This document shows positions 30,446-40,954 of a stretch of DNA of 64,000 nucleotides, in pieces. Made by a program: the position numbers and the translations under genes. Each line of letters opens with the position of its first letter. Positions within the stretch are counted from its first letter, which is position 1. Below the pieces are notes generated by a model. It did not search any database and was not told the origin of the DNA. It saw only the letters and a list, made by a program, of their open reading frames with translations. The stretch lies in assembly GCA_963580285.1 (NCBI GenBank), contig OY757024.1:119970045-120034044 (forward strand), in the 5' to 3' direction. Origin of the DNA: Lucinisca nassula (Eukaryota; Mollusca; Bivalvia; Lucinida; Lucinidae).

Positions 30446-31224
30446 TGTCACAGAGTGAAATTATGGAAACTGGAGGAGCGCTTGCGCTTAGGACTTTCTA
30501 GTTGTTTCCAGTTATTTTCCCCTATTGATCGTCGTTTTTCAAACATCATATACTCATATATTTCATCTTTCATTAAGCATTAAGCATTCCCGAGTACCGG
30601 TGTCCTTATATAAGTCTCGCGCGCTTTTCACCTCACTGATTTTCACCTCACTGACACCGCATGCGCACACTCTTACCTCAGCCTTTGTCAGTCTTTTTTG
30701 TCCCTGGCACGGGTAGGTCTTACGACCACCTGACGGACACCATTTATATTATTTTCCTAATTACTTAGGATGTTAATATAATATATATCCAGGTATGCGT
30801 TTACTTTATTTCATTATCCTGTTGAACATTTGTAAATTATCATAATTGTCATTATTTCATGAATATTCATATCTTGCCGTTTCGACCTCTCGACCTCGAA
30901 TCAGTCTTTCTTTGTCCCTGGCATGGGTAGGTCTCACGACCACCTGACGGACACCATGTATATTATTTTCCTAATTACTTAGGATTTTTATATAATATTT
31001 ATTCAGATGAACGAGGTCGAGAGAGGGAGAAGGTTCTGATAACTCTGAAAAACATGAAACCATCCAACTTAGTTGTCGTTCGTTGAACCCGAACCCCCTC
31101 GAGAAAGCGGGAGGTCTAGAAACGTTGTTTCAACATCGTCTATCATCATGTGGCCACAACCACCTTAAATCCATTCATCATCAACCCGATACAAATAAAC
31201 CCGTGAACAATTATGTCCGTGACA
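30446..31224 (+). repeat. 5' LTR of gypsy-type retrotransposon
   Basis: The LTR is 779 bp and starts with TGTCACAG and ends with CCGTGACA (6-bp inverted ends). It contains a duplicated segment: GTCCCTGGCACGGGTAGGTC and GTCCCTGGCATGGGTAGGTC, each with CACCTGACGGACACCAT. A TATA-like TCCTTATATAAGTCTCG is at about 30608. The 4-bp target AGAG precedes it (30442-30445). Confidence 0.9.
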
Positions 31225-31226
31225 AC

Positions 31227-31244
31227 TGGCGCCCAACGTGGGGC
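31227..31244 (+). promoter_or_regulatory. Primer binding site, tRNA-Lys1,2 type
   Basis: TGGCGCCCAACGTGGGGC lies two bases after the LTR. The 18 bases are those known to pair with the 3' end of tRNA-Lys1,2. The match fixes the LTR boundary and the transcription orientation. Confidence 0.88.
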
Positions 31245-33104
31245 TTCTTTTAATGTAATAGGATGGCCTTCGGTCTTACTAATGCACCTAGCACATTTCA
31301 GAGGCTTATGGAGCGCTGTTTGGGGGACCTACACTTGAAGGAATGTCTCATTTACTTAGATGATATAATCATCTTCAGTAAGACATTCGATGAACACATC
31401 ACCAGGCTGCAAAACGTGTTCAAACAGCTTAAGCAGCACGGCTTAAAGCTCAAAGCCTCCAAGTGTGAGTTTTTCAAGACCCAGGTGCAGTACGCAGGCC
31501 ACATTGTCAGTAATAAGGGTGTTCAGACAGATCCTGGCAAAATTGCAGCGTTAAGAGAATGGCCTGCCCCTTCCAATATACAGGAATTGCGTAGTTTTAT
31601 TCGGTTTGGCGGGTTATTATAGGCGCTTTGTCTGTAATTACTCCAAAATTGCGAAGCCTCGCAATGACCTGTTAGTAGGACACCCAAAAACTAAGAAAGC
31701 CAAGCGATCTAAGTCTGCAGTTCCTTGGTCTTGGGGACCAGATCAACAAACAGCCTTCGATACAATAATCGAAAAGCTTACATCACCACCAGCCTTGGCA
31801 TATTCAAACTAAAGCAAAGAGTTCATTTTGAACATCGATGCTAGTGGTGATGGGCTAGGTGCTGTTCTATACCAAGAACAAGATGGTATAGAACGTGTCA
31901 TAGCCTATGCTAGCAGAGGTCTTAGAGCCAGTGAGTGCAATTACCCTGCACATAAACTTGAATTTTTGGCCTTGAAATGGGCAGTGTGTGATAAATTCCA
32001 TGATTACTTGAATGGAAATAAATTCACTGTTAGAACAGACAACAATCCATTGACGTATGTTCTAACAACGGCTAAGCTAGATGCCACAGGCCATCGTTGG
32101 CTAGCCGCACTGTCCAGTTATAATTTTAAGCTCATTTACAGGTCCGGCAAGAAAAACCAAGATGCCGATGCACTCAGTAGATTACCGTCTACTGATAAAG
32201 GGGCCCTGTATAATGACGCTATTAAGGCCATCTTCCAGGCGGCATTAGCCCCTCCAGAGGAGGCGCCGGCAGTTGAATGTGTATTGGTTGCACAGCATTT
32301 TGACCTCACTGGTGAAGAGGTTGGCTCTGACTCTGGTTCAGATTTCAGTCAAGTTGACTGGCGTGCTGAACAAACCATTGACGGCACGTTGAACAGGGTG
32401 AAGACAATTCTGGCCTCTGGACACAAACCTACCAAGAGACAGATTGCTCTTGAGGAGACGGAATGTCAGAAAATCTTGAAGGATTGGGACAGTCCATTTT
32501 TCAAAGACTATGTACTTTACCGTCGTCATTCTTTACATGGCACCTCTGTGAACCAGCTGGTATTGCCTGGGGTTTTCCGGGAGATAGCACTTAATGGTCT
32601 GCATGATGAGGCCGGCCATCAAGGCAGAGACAGCACTATGTCCCTGGTAAAATCTCGGTTTTACTGGCCTGTGATGGATGGTGACATTGAAAAGAAAGTC
32701 CGAAACTGTCCCAGATGCATCCGAAGAAAGTCTCGAGAGCGGGCTCCAGCAAAACTTGTGACTGTAGAGTCCACTTATCCCATGGACTTGGTATGCATGG
32801 ATTTTCTGTCTCTTAAGACATCAGCGGGTGGTTACGAAAACATCTTGGTAATTACAGACCATTTCACCCACTATGCTCAGGCCATACCAACCAAGAACCA
32901 AACGGCCAAGACAACAGCCAAAGTTCTCTTCGAAAACTTCATCTGTCACTATGGGTTTCCATCCCGTTTACATAGTGACCAGAGCCGCAATTTTGAGAGC
33001 CAGGTTATTAAAGAGCTGTGTTCCATTGCTAACGTTGACAAGTCTAGGACTACACCCTACCATCCCATGGGTAATGGAATGCCTGAGCGCTTTAACTAGA
33101 TAAA

Positions 33105-33368
33105 AATAAAAAAAATGAGTTCCTTTAAGAGCAATGAAAACATTCATAAGAAAATGGGTCATACTACGTAGTTTCGACTAATAAAGCCTCATCAGTGACC
33201 CTGTAATGATCCGGCTAAGAAAGCCGGAGGAAACATACTGCAATTTTTGCGAATTTCAAATGGACAGTCGATTCAAAGACTGATATAAATCAAAATGGGG
33301 TCCAAATAATTAAAAGCCTGTCTAGAATATGAGTCTAAACCAATAATTTATTTCTGATTTCTCAGAAT
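33105..33368 (-). mobile_element. Retrozyme unit inserted in integrase (reverse)
   Basis: The reverse strand starts at TCTGAGAAATCAGAAATAAA, passes TATTCTAGACAGGC and AGCCGGATCATTACAGGG, and contains a hammerhead. It ends in TCTTATGAATGTTTTCATTG, CTCTTAAAGGAACTCAT and a T/A-rich tip. TAGA flanks both sides of the insert, a candidate 4-bp target duplication. Confidence 0.8.
33156..33201 (-). ncRNA. Type I hammerhead ribozyme (reverse strand)
   Basis: The reverse strand reads GGGTCA, CTGATGA, stem II GGCT / AGTC with one G-U pair, GAAA, minimal stem III, GTA cleavage triplet, TGACCC. It is fully conserved in the core and antisense to the pol remnant. Confidence 0.9.
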
Positions 33369-34516
33369 AGACTCTGCTCAATATGTTGGGTACTTTGGAG
33401 GATGACCAGAAGTCTAACTGGAAGTCCTACGTTGCGCCCTTGGTTCATGCCTACAACTCAACCCGTCATGAGACCACTGGATTTTCCCCGCATCATTTAA
33501 TGTTTGGGCGACACCCTAGACTGGCGGTTGATGCCTTTCTAGGCATAAATCCAGAGAGTAGGCATGCTAACCAGACAAAGTTTGCAGCCGATCTGAAAAA
33601 GAGGCTCGACTTTGCCTATAAGACAGCCACCAAGGAGGCCCGTCGCCAGGACAGAAGGCATAAGGAAACTTATGACTTCAAAGCTCGGGATGGCCAGCTT
33701 TTGCCCGTTAACCGTGTACTCGTGCGCAACCTCGGACTGAGGGGAAAGTGCAAGCTGGCAGATAAATGGGAGGAAGATGTGTACTTGGTTGTTGAACAGC
33801 CAAATACAGAGGTTCCTGTGTACGTTGTCAAACGTGAACATGGGAGGAGCATCCGAAGGATGCTGCACAGGAAACTCCTTCTTTCATTCATGGCCCTTCC
33901 AACATCCAAACAACGCTCCTTGGATACAGATATATCACCAAATAGCAGTTCTCAACCGTCACCGGTTGAGGGTGCAACTGCCGGTGATATCAATGTTCCA
34001 AGTAGAGCGGCAGGTAGTGCAGCCTCACCTGCACCAGACTCTGCAGTTCCAGATAGTGCAAACATGCTGGATGCACCGGTATCTCCTAGTGTGGTGATAC
34101 CCCCAGAGAGATCGTCATTGAATCCTTTGGCGAAACCCTTCAGTCCTGCTCCGGGGTCTCAACCAGAATGGCGACCTCAAACACGCCCAACAAGGCATAG
34201 GCAGAAACCAAGGTGGCAGGCAGGAGGGGACTGGTTATTTTAAATTTTCGTATGTTTTAAACAGACTTAAAACGGCCGTAAGGCGTCTCCCCGTACATCA
34301 ACCATAGTGCAGTTTATATTTTACTTTTGGTCCTTTGAGATCAGCGTGAATATTCTGAGAAATCAGAAATAAATTATTGTTCAGACTCATATTCTAGACA
34401 GGTTTTTAACTATTTGGATCCCATTTCGATTTATATCATTCTTTGAATGGACTGCCTATTCGAAATTCGTAAAATTGCAGTATGTTTCCTCTGGCTTTCT
34501 TTGCCGGATCATTACA

Positions 34517-34562
34517 GGGTCACTGATGAGGCTTTATTAGCCGAAACTACGTAGTATGACCC
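34517..34562 (+). ncRNA. Type I hammerhead ribozyme
   Basis: The sequence is identical to the 18543-18588 motif: GGGTCA, CTGATGA, GGCT-loop-AGCC, GAAA, stem III with GTA, TGACCC. It is predicted active. Confidence 0.92.
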
Positions 34563-34898
34563 ATCTTCTTTCTTATGAATGTTTTCATTGCTCTTAAAGG
34601 AACTCATTTTTGATTTTTATTTGCCTTCACTGCAGCTGGTGTTGTGCCGTGTGGCGGCCGTAAAACGTCTCCCCGTACATCAACCATAGTGCAGTTTATA
34701 TTTTACTTTTGGTCCTTTGAGATCAGCGTGAATATTCTGAGAAATCAGAAATAAATTATTGTTTAGAATCATATTCTAGACAGGTTTTTAATTATTTGGA
34801 TCCCATTTCGATTTATATCATTCTTTGAATCGACTGCCTATTCGAAATTCGTAAAATTGCAGTATTTTTCCTCTGGCTTTCTTTGCCGGATCATTACA

Positions 34899-34944
34899 GG
34901 GTCACTTATGAGGCTTTATTAGCCGAAACTACGTAGTATGACCC
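34899..34944 (+). ncRNA. Hammerhead motif with core mutation (probably inactive)
   Basis: All stems match the other copies but the core reads CTTATGA instead of CTGATGA. This changes the catalytic G5 position, so cleavage should be abolished. Confidence 0.85.
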
Positions 34945-34983
34945 ATCTTCTTTCTTATGACTGTTTTCATTGCTCTTAAAGGA

Positions 34984-35078
34984 AAATAAAAATCAAACAT
35001 GAGTTCCTTTAAGAGCAATGAAATCATTCATAAGAAAGAAGATGGGTCATACTACGTAGTTTCTCATTTTTGATTTTT
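34984..35078 (-). mobile_element. Inverted retrozyme tip
   Basis: Reverse-strand retrozyme sequence (GAAACTACGTAGTATGACCC, then TCTTATGAATGATTTCATTG) directly follows the + dimer. It carries only the 3' half of the hammerhead. It forms a hairpin with the dimer's end. Confidence 0.7.
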
Positions 35079-36142
35079 ATTAACAGCTGACATGGTTTCC
35101 TGGTTTCCTGTGCGTGTATTTATTTTTTTTAATTGAAATGTCGAGACGACATTTTTCACAGAAGGGGAGGGGAGTGTGTGGCAGTAACGCTAAAACGTAT
35201 TCTGGAGAGAGGCTTATAAAACGTTAATTCAGCTAAAGGGGCATCTGAATTGCAGTCTAGTGGCGAAGCATTGCTTGTCTTGGCGTGTCTGGAGAGCTTG
35301 TGTGTTGTCAGAGTGCCGTTGGCGGGTGGTGCACTGGCCTGCAATTCTGGTGACCCATTTTTTTTTTTTTTTAATTTCGTCTTCTGCTGGGTTGCAGATG
35401 GTTGACGGTGCATGATTTGACATGGCGTCTCTAGAGAGCCGGTGTGTTGTTAGAGTGCCGTTGATACGTGGTGCACTTGACTGCAAACTAGTAAGAGAGT
35501 TCTAGTAATTAAAAAAATTCGGCTTGTCATGATTTCGTGCTTGCTAGGGGCATGGGTTGGTTACAACCTAGGTGGGGGGCAATATCCCAATCAGACCATG
35601 ACCGCTTCGTGCTTCTGGGCTGCGCTTTCGTGAAGAGGTGAATTGTTTTCATTAAGAATTTAATAGTTCTGTTATTTCACCTCTCTCCAGTCCAGCGCGT
35701 AAATATTTTTGTTTCATATGACACTTCAGTTGTGTTTTTAGGATAAGGGCATTAAGCAATTTTAGCCTGTTTTTAATGTTCAGCAGTTTCAGTCTAAACC
35801 AAAAAGAGTGTCTCTTATGTACGCGCAACCAATAAATGTTTTTTCTTCTAAGTTCTGTATATAATATTTTATATTTTTGCGCTATGCATACCGTGCAGCG
35901 TTTATGGCAGCGCATTTTGATAAGGGTTTACCTGGTAAAGTGTTAGATGTGTTCAACTTCACTAGCTCGCCAAACATTTGAAGCAATAGCCTCGGCTTCT
36001 ATTTTATTATCAAATTGATATTTCCAAACATAATATACATCCAGTAAATTTATATTAATAATTGAAAAGGTGTAGTTAAACTTGTTTTTAAACTCATGCA
36101 AGTAATTTGTTGAGTAAGTTAAATGTCGGGACGACAATTTCC
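35079..36142 (+). other. LTR-element 3' interior with a second polypurine tract and LTR-like start
   Basis: At 35140 the sequence AAATGTCGAGACGACATTTT is followed by a purine run (AGAAGGGGAGGGGAG) and TGTGTGGCAG. This parallels AAATGTCGGGACGACAATTT plus the real polypurine tract and TGTCAC at 36118-36157. It suggests a remnant of a second LTR from a related element. A degenerate direct repeat (TGTGTTGTCAGAGTGCCGTT at 35309; TGTGTTGTTAGAGTGCCGTT at 35444) lies inside. The rest is unassigned. Confidence 0.5.
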
Positions 36143-36156
36143 GAAGAAAGGGAGAA
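36143..36156 (+). promoter_or_regulatory. Polypurine tract
   Basis: GAAGAAAGGGAGAA immediately precedes the 3' LTR and would prime plus-strand synthesis. Confidence 0.8.
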
Positions 36157-37663
36157 TGTCACAGAGTGAAATTATGGAAACTGGAGGAGCGCTTGCGCTT
36201 AGGACTTTCTAGTCGTTTCCAGTTATTTTCCCCTATTGATCGTCGTTTTTCATGCATCATATACTCATATTTTTCATCTTTCATTAAGCATTAAGCATTC
36301 CTGAGTAGCGTATATCAATTTCCGGTGTCCTTATGTAAGTCTCGCGAGCTTTTCACCTCACTGATTAACACCGCTACGCACACTCTTACCTCAGCCTTTG
36401 TCAGTCTTTTTTGTCCCTGGCACGGGTAGGTCTTACGACCACCTGACGGACACCATTTACATTATTTTCCTAATTACTTCGGATGTTTATGTAGCCGGGT
36501 TACTCAGGGGATGTTGAAGCACGATGGAGGAATAACAATTATACAGATTCATTGTTCATATCTAATGTTTGGCATCACATATAGTATGTCAGTATGTTTG
36601 TGTTCAGTTCATAGTCTACACAAATATATAGGCCAAAACTATGGGTTTAGACCTTCTGTCTCAGCTATGGGGAATCTCACATTCTCCAACACACCATAGA
36701 ACCATCCATCTCTGTGATGTTAGATGAGCACCAAAATATGAGACATATTTGAAAAAATTATAAGTTTAATCAAATGCATATATATCAGGTGTTGATCTCT
36801 TCAATATCTAGCCAAGAATGGAAAACTAACTGTTTCTATTGTTAAATGAATTATATGCTCAGGTTTATCCAATGGGAAAATAGATTTCTATAACAAAATG
36901 ATATTGCAAGTTAAAATTTGCCTTAGGCCACAGAACTGAAGTGTATGAAAAAGGTTCTCTTTAAAGGGACAGTTTGGCTAGATTTCTTTGTCTGATCCTT
37001 CATGACAATGCACTTGAAATAATACCTTTATCGATTTTATAAAAACCATGGCTAACAATGACATCATTAATTTCATTGTTCTACATATCAAGAAGTAAAA
37101 GCAACAATAAACTGACATTGTTTTATCATGCAAACAATGCAAACAAGCATATCTGCATTCCAAATTGTTCATTAAAATCATTAAAATACCCTCAAAAATG
37201 ACACTGCTACATTTATATAATATTTATTCAGGTATGCGTTTACTTTATTTCATTATCCTGTTGAACATTTTTAAATTATCATAATTGTCATTATTTCATG
37301 AATATTCATATCTTGCCATTTCGATCTCTCGACCTCGAGTCAGTCGTTCTTTGTCCCTGGCATGGGTAGGTCTCACGACCACCTGACGGACACCATTTAT
37401 ATTATTTTTCTAATTACTTAGGATGTTTATATAATATTTATTCAGATGAACGAGGTCGAGAGAGGGAGAAGGTTCTGATAACTCTGAAAAACATGAAACC
37501 ATCCAACTTAATGTCGTTCATTGAACCCCGAACCCCCTCGAGAAAGCGGGAGGTCTAGAAACGTTGTTTCAATACCGTCTATCATCATGTGGCAACAACC
37601 ACCTTAAATCCATTCATCATCAACCCGACACAAATAAACCCGTGAACAATTATGCCCGTGCCA
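36157..37663 (+). repeat. 3' LTR, expanded by an insertion
   Basis: It is homologous to 30446-31224 and starts with TGTCACAGAG. Its end is mutated (CCGTGCCA instead of CCGTGACA). A 721-bp segment splits it at 36491-37211. It shows more than 95 per cent identity to the 5' LTR by eye outside the insert, so the element is not ancient. Confidence 0.88.
36491..37211. mobile_element. 721-bp insert in the 3' LTR
   Basis: The ends are GTAGCCGGGTTAC and GACACTGCTACA (short inverted GTAGC/GCTAC). It is flanked by TTTAT on each side (36486-36490, 37212-37216), and the 5' LTR shows the empty site. It has no recognisable ORF. It is probably a small non-autonomous DNA transposon. Confidence 0.65.
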
Positions 37664-37815
37664 AGAGTCTTCCCTTCAATTCCATAACCAAATAATTTGG
37701 ATTTAAGTTGTTCATGAGGAGGGTGTCAAAAGCCTTCTTGAAGGCCAGAATAAATGTGTCCACCTGCCCCCCTTTGTCCAGGATTTTTGCCCAATCGTTA
37801 ATAACCGTGCTCAGC

Positions 37816-39560
37816 TGAGAATCAGAATCAGAATCAGAATTGTTACTGGTGACACGTCAAAAGACATTTATACACCAGGACCTGTGATGTGGGAAGTTAG
37901 TCCCTAGCTCTAACCAAAGAGGTAAATTTAGCTACACAATCATCAGCACCTTCAGCTGTCGAAATAATCGAATCGGGAAAGGCATTCCGATCTCTAATGG
38001 TTCTGGGTAAGAACGACACTTTATAAATGTCAGTTCTTGCAGTAAGGGTCTGAAACGCCAACGAATGGTGATTTCTACAGGGTCTAGCTTGGGGAACAAG
38101 GTCATCTGTTGGAATGCTAGCAGCACCCTTTAGACCTCTGTATAAAAGGATTCGCCTACTGTCTTTTCTCCTTTTCTTGAGAGACTCCCATTTTAATTTT
38201 CCAAGTATTCCAGTCATGCTCACAGTTTCAAAGCAGTAATTGCCTTTTACAAGTCTAGCAGCTCTATTCTGAACTTTCTCAATTTCATCGTTAAGGACCA
38301 CTCCACTGGGGTCCCAGATACAACTACCATATTCCAAGATTGGGCGAACAAGACCTTTATATGCTGCCTCTTTAACATCCTAGGGGCACTGATGAAGATT
38401 TCGCCTCAGGAAACCAAGCGTTCTATTTGCCTTAGTACACATGTTGCTAATATGAGCATTCCATCTCAGGTTGTGTGAGATTGTCACTCCAAGGTATTTA
38501 ATGGAGTCCACATTCTCGAGGACCGTTCCCTCTAAGCCTCAACTTTATTAGATCTCTTCCTAGTTATCTGCATAATATTGCATTTAACTGGCTGAAATCT
38601 CATGCCCCATTTTCGGGCCCAACATCCTAATCTATCTATGTCAGCCTGAAGTTTCACTGAGTCATCTGTATCTCTAATTCCCCGGTAACAAACACAATCA
38701 TCTGCGAACAGTCTTATTTCTGAGTCAATGTCAGTGGAAATGTAATTGATGTACAGGGAGAACAAAAGTGGACCAAGAACGGTCCCTTGCGGGACTCCAG
38801 ACAAAACTGGAGCCCACTCCGAAGATTCACCATTAACAACAACCCGCTGTTTTCTGTAGCAAAGAAATGAATCTATCCATTTGAGGGTCTTTCCCCCAAT
38901 TCTATAACCAAATAACTTAGATTTAAGTAGTTCATGAGGAGGGGTGTCAAAAGCCTTCTCGAAGTCCAGAATAAATATGTCTACCTGTCCCCCTTTGTCC
39001 AAGATTTTTGCCCAGTCATTAATAACTGTGCTTAGCTGAGTTTCACAACTGTGCCTTTTCCTAAATGCATGTTGTCTGTCTGACAAAAGTTTATGTTCGT
39101 CCAAGTGGACCATGATGTTTGAGCAGACTATATGTTCCAGCAATTTACACAGAACACAAGTCAGAGACACAAGGCGATAATTACGGGCAAGAGCCCTATC
39201 TCATTTTTTGAAGAGTGGACAGATGTTTGCTAAGAGCCATTCTTTGGGTATTTCACCCGTATCAAGAGACTGTTGAAACAAGTGTGCAAAAACTGGACCC
39301 AACTCATTTGCTAGTTCCTTCAGGACTCTAGGATGAAACTCATCAGGCCCTAAGGCCTTACTTGGGTTTAAGCCTTGAAGTAACTTGATCACGCCTGCAG
39401 CTGTCACAACAATATTATTCATGAATGGAGCCGATCTTCCAGTCAATGGAACCTCCGTGAACTCAGTTTTATTAAACGCATCATTGAATTAACCAACTAG
39501 TTCCTCTGCCCTTTCAGAGTCTGATTCAGCAACCCCGTTCCCTCCTCTTTTATTTCTCTC
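37816..39560 (-). pseudogene. LINE-A copy 5, inserted in copy 4
   Basis: The - strand runs from ESDSERAEELV near 39520, with a stop (G-to-stop at VG*FNDAFN), through MNNIVVTAAGVIKLLQGLNP and LLANICPLFKK to a stop at 39201. RT follows (38532-39170) with FILDFEKAFDTP, SGVPQGTVLGPL and FADDC, then a deletion, then the C-terminal block (37897-38337). The tail (CAGAAT)n is at 37818-37840. Removing it restores copy 4 across GCTGAG/TTTCGC. Confidence 0.85.
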
Positions 39561-40345
39561 TTTGAATTTCGCAACTATGCCTTTTCCTAAATGCATGTTG
39601 TCTGTCTGACAAAAGTTTATTATCATCCAAGTGGGCCATGGTATTTGAGCAGACTATGTGTTCAAGCAATTTGCATAGAACACCGGTCAGTGAAACCGGG
39701 CGATAATTACGAGCAAGAGCCCTGTCCCCCTTTTTGAAAAGTGGACAGATGTTCGCTAGGAGCCATTCTTTGGGAATTTCACCCGTATCGAGAGATTGAT
39801 GGAAAAGATGAGCAAATACTGGACCTAACTCGTTTGCTTGTTCCTTCAGGACTCTAGGATGAAGCTCATCAGGCCCTAAAGTTTTAGAAGGGTTCAAGCC
39901 TTTAAGTAACTTGATCACTCCCGCCGAGGATACAACAATATTTTTCATGAAAGGGGCCGATCTTCCAGTCAATGGAACCTCTTTGAACTCAGTTTTATTA
40001 AATGCATCATTGAATTGACCAACCAATTCGTCTGCCCTTTCAGAGTCCGATTCAGCGACCCCGTTCCCTCCTCTTTTATTAAGGGGTGGGATACCTTGCC
40101 TATCTTTCTTCTGGCTATTGATATATCTGTAGAAGTCCCTGGGATTTGCCTTTACATCACCTACCAAGTTATTTACATACAGGTCATGCTGATTTTTGAT
40201 GTCATTTTTAATTTCTCGTCTCAAGTTTTCAAATTTTGCTCTGAGTTTACCACTTACCAACTTTTTTGCCTTTGCATGAATCTTATTTCTCCTCCAAATT
40301 TTTCTTCTTACTTCTGGTGTGATCCAAGGAATTGAAGATTCAGAA
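39561..40345 (-). pseudogene. LINE-A copy 4 linker/RT start
   Basis: The - strand ORF contains PWITPEVRRKIWRRNKIHAK, PRDFYRYINSQKKDRQGIPP and MKNIVVSSAGVIKLLKGLNP, then LLANICPLFKKGDRALARNY and QHAFRKRHSC. It is open throughout. The C-terminal continuation lies at 37815 beyond copy 5. Confidence 0.85.
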
Positions 40346-40570
40346 ACTCTTTCGTTCAAGCTTAGTCCGAATATCATATCCCCTCCAAAACTAGCAGAGT
40401 AGAAGTAAAACAAAGATAAGGAATCGATACAATTAACTTACTCCACCCATCCTTTGGTGTCTTTGATGGTAGGAGTAAGTTAATTGTATCGATTCCTGAT
40501 CCTTGTTTTACTTCTACTCTGCTAGTTTTGGAGGGGATATGATTTTCGGACTAAGCTTGAACGAAAGAGT
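40346..40570. mobile_element. Palindromic PLE-1 tip insertion in LINE-A copy 4
   Basis: Arms 40346-40446 and 40471-40570 are inverted copies. Each consists of about 50 bp of LINE-A plus about 50 bp of the PLE-1 terminus (GTAGAAGTAAAACAAAGAT and its complement). Between them is a 24-bp spacer. One LINE-A half is the host sequence, and the other is an extra inverted copy. Confidence 0.8.
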
Positions 40571-40702
40571 TTATCGAATCAAAGTTCTCCTGGACAGACC
40601 GAGCGTCTGAATGACCAATAAAGTATTTCTCTCTTGCAAATTTTAGGGCATCCTTCCTCATAGTTTCATAGTCACCCTGTTGATATAAGTACACCTTTCT
40701 AC

Positions 40703-40827
<125 letters not shown>

Positions 40828-40954
40828 AGTGCACTTACTGATATTCATCTATAATTTGCTGCATCATATTTTTCACCTTTCTTCAGAATCAGAATTGATA
40901 CTGGTGTTACAGACTGGGGTAACATTTGCTCGTCGCCAGTCATCCGGTACATTT

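Larger units (their letters stand above)
31263..34243 (+). pseudogene. pol remnant: RT (second half), RNase H, integrase
   Basis: RT resumes at MAFGLTNAPSTFQRLME, with catalytic YLDD at 31353-31364. A 1-bp shift occurs near 31610 and a stop at 31810. RNase H follows (NIDASGDGLGAVLYQ, YASRGL, FTVRTDNNPLTYVL, YRSGKKNQDADALSRLP). The integrase has an H2C2 zinc finger (GLHDEAGHQGRDST...NCPRCIRRK) and the DDE core (MDFLSL, HSDQSRNFES, GMPERFN). A retrozyme is inserted right after ERFN, between about 33101 and 33368. The C-terminal integrase part continues MLGTLEDDQKSNWKSYVAPL, TRHETTGFSPHHLMFGRHPR and a Pro/Ser-rich tail. The motif order RT-RH-IN is that of Ty3/gypsy. Confidence 0.9.
34255..34983 (+). 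mobile_element. Retrozyme dimer downstream of pol
   Basis: Two units of 382 bp are head-to-tail, as measured between hammerhead ends 34562 and 34944. Each has ACGTCTCCCCGTACATCAAC, TATTCTAGACAGGTTTTT and TTTGCCGGATCATTACAG. The first unit begins within the CGGCCGTAAGGCGTCTCC region and the array ends at TTGCTCTTAAAGGAAAA. Dimeric genomic copies are expected for elements copied from circular or rolling-circle RNA. Confidence 0.85.
30446..37663 (+). mobile_element. Ty3/gypsy-type LTR retrotransposon (7.2 kb with inserts), internally deleted
   Basis: It has two LTRs, a primer site, a pol remnant and a polypurine tract, and is flanked by AGAG at 30442-30445 and 37664-37667. The LINE target reads continuously as TTTGAGAGTCTTCCC when the element is removed. 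gag, protease and the first half of RT are deleted, because pol begins 18 bp after the primer site. Retrozyme repeats are inserted in the integrase and after pol, and a 721-bp element sits in the 3' LTR. It is defective in cis. Confidence 0.9.
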
